Source: Trueperaceae bacterium (GTDB taxonomy: Bacteria; Deinococcota; Deinococci; Deinococcales; Trueperaceae). Taken from it: a DNA stretch of 7,483 nucleotides. The stretch covers positions 1-7,483 of the forward strand of contig JAGXHO010000121.1 of NCBI GenBank assembly GCA_024636105.1. Direction: 5' to 3'. Shown here piece after piece: positions 5,105-7,483 of the stretch (the first letter of the stretch is position 1; each line of letters starts with the position of its first letter). Under the pieces are notes generated by a model. The model was not told the origin of the DNA and searched no databases. It worked only from the letters and a program-made list of their open reading frames with translations. A program made the position numbers and the translations under genes.

Positions 5105-6093
5105 CCGTCCCCTACGCCCCCCGTGGCCTTCACCACGTCACCGCCATCGCCGGCGACCCGGTCGAGAACCTGCGCTTCTACCGCGACGTCATGGGTTTGC
5201 GCCTGGTCAAGAAGAGCGTGAACCAGGACGATCCCGCCACGTACCACCTCTTCTACGCCGATGCCGACGGGCACCCCGGCACCGACCTCACCTTCTTCCC
5301 GTGGCCGCACGCCAACCCGGGCAACCCCGGCGTCGGCGTGGTCCAGGAGACCTACCTCACCGTCCCGCACGGCGCCCTCGAGGCCTGGGAGGCGCGCCTG
5401 CGCGACGGCGGCGCGCGCGTCGACCCCATCACCGAACGCTTCGGCGAGCGCGTGCTCCCCTTCGCCGATCCCCACGGCCTGCGCCTGGCGCTCGTCGAAG
5501 GGGAAACGCCCTTCGCCTTCACCGCCTGGGACGCCAGCCCGGTACCCGCCGCCGAGCAGGTCCGCGGCCTCCACGGCGCCCGCGCCCCGCTGCGCGAGCT
5601 CGCGCCCACCGAGCGCTTCCTGACGCAGGTCATGGGCTTCGAGCGCGTGGGCGAAGAGCACGGCTGGGTGCGCTTCGCGCTGCCCGCCAGCGAAGGCGCG
5701 GCAGCCGCGGACGGCGCAGGTCGCGTGTTCGACGTGCGCGAGGTGGAGGGCGGGCGCCGTGGCGCCTGGGGGGTGGGCAGCGTCCACCACCTCGCCTGGA
5801 CCGTCGACGACGACGCCCATCAGGTCGAGCTCCGCGGCGCGGTGGCGCGTGCCGGCCGGCGACCGTCCGAGGTGATCGACCGCTTCTGGTTCCGCTCCGT
5901 CTACTTCATGGAGCCGGGCGGCGTCCTGTTCGAGCTCGCCACCAGCGGACCCGGCTTCGCGGTCGACGAGGAGCCGACCGCGCTCGGCGAGCGCCTGATC
6001 CTGCCGCCCTGGCTCGAACCGCACCGGGCGAAGATCGAAGGCGTGCTCCCGGACCTCTCGGCGGCCGATGCAGCCGTGGCGGCGGCGCGATGA
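5101..6093 (+). CDS. mhqO: Ring-cleaving dioxygenase, MhqO type (two VOC/glyoxalase modules)
   Basis: The 330-residue protein has two vicinal-oxygen-chelate modules. Module one (about 8-135) opens with GLHHVTAIAGDPVENLRFYRDVMGLRLVKKSVNQDDP, the hallmark of the MhqO/MhqA group. Module two (about 155-285) carries SVHHLAW and GVLFELAT. The expected metal ligands are His12, His230 and Glu278. Family members are Fe(II)-dependent, cytoplasmic, and open hydroquinone or catechol-type rings; in Bacillus subtilis MhqO is induced by methylhydroquinone and quinones. The protein contains no cysteine. The length is normal (about 310-330). The start at 5101 is fixed by AGGAGG upstream and the family N-terminus. 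It overlaps the regulator by ATGA at its 5' end and the carboxylesterase gene by ATGA at its 3' end, so the three are co-translated. The natural ring substrate is not readable from sequence. Confidence 0.93.
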   Translation: MTVPYAPRGLHHVTAIAGDPVENLRFYRDVMGLRLVKKSVNQDDPATYHLFYADADGHPGTDLTFFPWPHANPGNPGVGVVQETYLTVPHGALEAWEARLRDGGARVDPITERFGERVLPFADPHGLRLALVEGETPFAFTAWDASPVPAAEQVRGLHGARAPLRELAPTERFLTQVMGFERVGEEHGWVRFALPASEGAAAADGAGRVFDVREVEGGRRGAWGVGSVHHLAWTVDDDAHQVELRGAVARAGRRPSEVIDRFWFRSVYFMEPGGVLFELATSGPGFAVDEEPTALGERLILPPWLEPHRAKIEGVLPDLSAADAAVAAAR

Positions 6094-6812
6094 ACGGCGT
6101 CGACCTGCGCCCCGGGCGACCGGGCGCTGATCCCCACGCGGCCACCACCCCCCTGCGCCGCGGCCCGACCGGAGCGGAGGCCGCCGTCGGGTTGGTGCTG
6201 ATCCACGGGCGCGGCGATTCCGCAGCGGGGATCGCCCGCTTGGTCGACGCGCTGATCGAGCGCGGCGCCCCCGAGCCCGCCGTCGTCGCCCCCGAGGCGT
6301 ACGGCGGTCAGTGGTACCCACTGCGCTTCCTCGAGCCGACCGAGCGCAATGAACCCTGGCTGTCGTCGGCGCTCGCCAGCGTCGGGCGCGCGGTGGCGAC
6401 GCTCGAAGCCGAGGGCCTGCCCCGGGAACGCATCGTCGTCGCCGGCTTCAGCCAAGGCGCTTGCCTCGCCAGCGAGTACGTCGCCCGCGAAGGCGGAAGC
6501 TGGGGCGGGGTCGTGGCGCTCTCCGGCGGTCTGATCGGCGACGCCGTCGATCCGGCGCGCTACCCGGTGCGGCTCGACGGCACCCCGGCGTTCTTCGGCT
6601 GCTCGGACGTCGACGCCCACATCCCCGAAGCGCGCGTGCACGCGAGCGCCGCCCAATACCTCGCCCAGGGCGCGGACGTCGTCGCCCGCATCTACCCGGG
6701 GATGGCGCACACGGTGAACGAGGACGAGGCGACGTGGTTCGCCGAGCACCTGTCGAACCTGGCGCGTGCGAACGTGGCGAGGAGCGCCGCCGGCGGCGCC
6801 TCGGGCGCGTAG
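6090..6812 (+). CDS. mhqD: Phospholipase/carboxylesterase-type alpha/beta hydrolase, MhqD type
   Basis: This 240-residue alpha/beta hydrolase has the oxyanion-side strand VGLVLIHGRGDSA (33-45), the nucleophile elbow Gly119-Phe-Ser121-Gln-Gly123, a GCSDVDAHIP segment (170-179) supplying the acid (Asp173 most likely), and GMAH with His207. Together these form the Ser-Asp-His triad of the acyl-protein-thioesterase/carboxylesterase group. There is no signal peptide, so it should be cytoplasmic. In Bacillus subtilis the equivalent MhqD is encoded beside MhqO and is needed for quinone resistance; it presumably hydrolyses an ester or ring-cleavage product. The ATG overlaps the mhqO stop (ATGA) and has no good ribosome binding site, so translation is probably coupled. 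The N-terminal 28 residues and the Ala/Gly-rich last 15 are not conserved-looking. Its TAG stop is also the first half of a TANNNT box for msrB. Confidence 0.9.
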   Translation: MNGVDLRPGRPGADPHAATTPLRRGPTGAEAAVGLVLIHGRGDSAAGIARLVDALIERGAPEPAVVAPEAYGGQWYPLRFLEPTERNEPWLSSALASVGRAVATLEAEGLPRERIVVAGFSQGACLASEYVAREGGSWGGVVALSGGLIGDAVDPARYPVRLDGTPAFFGCSDVDAHIPEARVHASAAQYLAQGADVVARIYPGMAHTVNEDEATWFAEHLSNLARANVARSAAGGASGA

Positions 6813-6815
6813 GCT
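6810..6815 (+). promoter_or_regulatory. Leaderless -10 box (TAGGCT) of msrB overlapping the mhqD stop codon
   Basis: TAGGCT ends 6 nt before the msrB ATG at 6822, and its first three bases are the TAG stop of mhqD. There is no Shine-Dalgarno in front of msrB. This suggests an internal promoter giving msrB leaderless transcripts in addition to any readthrough from the operon. Confidence 0.45.
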
Positions 6816-6821
6816 GCGGCC

Positions 6822-7253
6822 ATGGACGAGACCCGCCCGACCGACCCCACATCCGAAGGCGCCGACCTGCCGACCGACGACGCCGGCTGGCGCGAACGCC
6901 TCGCTCCGGAGGCCTATCAGGTGCTGCGCCGCGAGGGCACCGAGCGCGCCGGCAGCAGCGCGCTGAACGACGAGAAGCGGCCCGGCACGTTCCTCTGCGC
7001 CGGCTGCGGCGCGCCGCTCTTCCGCACCGAGCACAAGTACGAGAGTGGCACCGGCTGGCCCTCGTTCTTCGACGCCATCGACGGGGCGCTCGAGACCAAA
7101 CGCGACTTCCGGATCGTCTGGCCGCGCACCGAGTACCACTGCGCCCGCTGCGGCGGCCACCAGGGCCACCGCTTCGACGACGGTCCGGACCCGACGGGGC
7201 AGCGCTGGTGCAACAACGGCGTCGCCCTGACCTTCGTCCCCGACGAGGGCTGA
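6822..7253 (+). CDS. msrB: Peptide-methionine (R)-S-oxide reductase MsrB
   Basis: The 143-residue cytoplasmic enzyme reduces the R-sulfoxide of oxidised methionine in proteins. It shows LAPEAYQVLRREGTE (27-41), the zinc site Cys59-x-x-Cys62 and Cys107-x-x-Cys110, SGTGWPSFF (75-83), GGHQGHRFDDGP (111-122) and the active-site stretch GQRWCNNGVALTFVP (126-140) with catalytic Cys130. These five are its only cysteines, so no resolving cysteine is available for the usual intramolecular disulfide. Recycling must use another reductant or act directly on the sulfenic acid. Length is typical of single-domain MsrB, and no MsrA is fused or adjacent. It begins 9 nt after the mhqD stop, so it can be the last operon gene, but the TAGGCT box 6 nt before the ATG suggests its own start as well. 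Confidence 0.97.
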   Translation: MDETRPTDPTSEGADLPTDDAGWRERLAPEAYQVLRREGTERAGSSALNDEKRPGTFLCAGCGAPLFRTEHKYESGTGWPSFFDAIDGALETKRDFRIVWPRTEYHCARCGGHQGHRFDDGPDPTGQRWCNNGVALTFVPDEG

Positions 7254-7342
7254 TCGGGCGGCGCCTTCACGGGACCTGCACGGTCTTCGCACCCGCCCTG
7301 CACGCCATACGGCCACGCTGACGCCGTGGACACCCCCCGTGC

Positions 7343-7348
7343 TACCGT
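7343..7348 (+). promoter_or_regulatory. Possible leaderless -10 box (TACCGT) of the response regulator gene
   Basis: TACCGT ends 7 nt before the ATG at 7356, one base further than in the other four cases. No Shine-Dalgarno sequence precedes the ATG. The 102-bp gap after msrB shows no convincing terminator. Confidence 0.35.
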
Positions 7349-7355
7349 CCCCGGC

Positions 7356-7483
7356 ATGGCCCGGGTGCTCGTCGTCGAGGACGACCGCGACATCGCCGAC
7401 AGCCTCGAGCTCTTCCTCCGAAGCGACGGACACCGGACCGACCGCGCCCACGACGGGCGCCGCGCGCTGGAGCTGGTCCAGAC
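7356..7483 (+). CDS. Response regulator, receiver-domain N-terminus (cut by right edge)
   Basis: The first 42 codons read MARVLVVEDDRDIADSLELF followed by LRSDGHRTDRAHDGRRALELVQ. This is the beta1-alpha1-beta2-alpha2 start of a CheY-like receiver domain. Glu8, Asp9 and Asp10 provide the acidic pocket that binds magnesium. The phosphorylated aspartate, expected near residue 50-55, and any output domain lie beyond the window, so the class (OmpR-like or other) cannot be decided. It probably pairs with a histidine kinase further downstream. The frame has no stop before the edge. It is on the same strand as msrB but separated by 102 bp, and probably forms a separate transcription unit. Confidence 0.87.
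   Translation, partial: MARVLVVEDDRDIADSLELFLRSDGHRTDRAHDGRRALELVQ

Noticed and set aside
7254..7355. Terminator between msrB and the response regulator (GGGCGG and CCGCCC pair)
   Set aside because: The complementary arms are only 6 bp, separated by about 36 nt, and lack a U-tract; too weak to call.
5086..7451. Very long open frames on the minus strand opposite mhqO, mhqD and msrB (411 and 516 codons)
   Set aside because: They are antisense shadows produced by GC-rich codon use. The plus-strand frames carry clear family motifs, whereas the minus products are Arg/Gly/Ala-rich without recognisable domains.

Overview
This is a high-GC (about 70%, judged by eye) bacterial chromosomal window of ordinary, densely packed genes. 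I see no mobile element, CRISPR array or phage remnant. The best guess for the source is Deinococcota, perhaps near Truepera. Two things point that way: ribosomal protein L19 reads most like the Deinococcus form as I remember it, and four complete genes carry a TANNNT box exactly 6 nt before their ATG, the layout of the leaderless promoters known from Deinococcus. A high-GC actinobacterium also uses leaderless TANNNT promoters and is not excluded.

Layout from left to right. 1-1182 (-) is the N-terminal 394 residues of an MMPL/RND-type exporter that runs off the left edge. 1183-1467 holds its ribosome binding site, a TetR-operator-like dyad and a strong hairpin. 1468-1543 (-) is tRNA-Ala(GGC) with encoded CCA and a near-consensus promoter. 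1684-2100 (-) is rplS. 2248-3282 (-) is a YghZ-type aldo/keto reductase. It diverges from 3355-3978 (+), a flavin reductase-like FMN protein. 3993-4463 (-) is a small thioredoxin-like protein with a CAGC motif. It diverges from a four-gene block at 4622-7253 (+): a MarR regulator, an MhqO-type ring-cleaving dioxygenase, an MhqD-type carboxylesterase and MsrB. 7356-7483 (+) is the start of a response regulator cut by the right edge.

The most coherent unit is the MarR-mhqO-mhqD-msrB block. The first three genes are joined by two ATGA overlaps. The block starts from a recognisable promoter (TTGACC-17 nt-TAACTT) with a 21-bp operator-like dyad over the predicted transcription start. The gene content matches the quinone/thiol-stress regulon of Bacillus subtilis (mhqNOD under MarR-type MhqR), here with a methionine sulfoxide reductase at the end. 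With the flanking thioredoxin-like protein, flavin reductase and methylglyoxal-type aldo/keto reductase, 2248-7253 looks like a neighbourhood for detoxifying reactive electrophiles and oxidants. That functional reading is inference from gene families. The individual families are known, so I do not claim a new system. The promoter architecture and the operator are the parts most worth checking.
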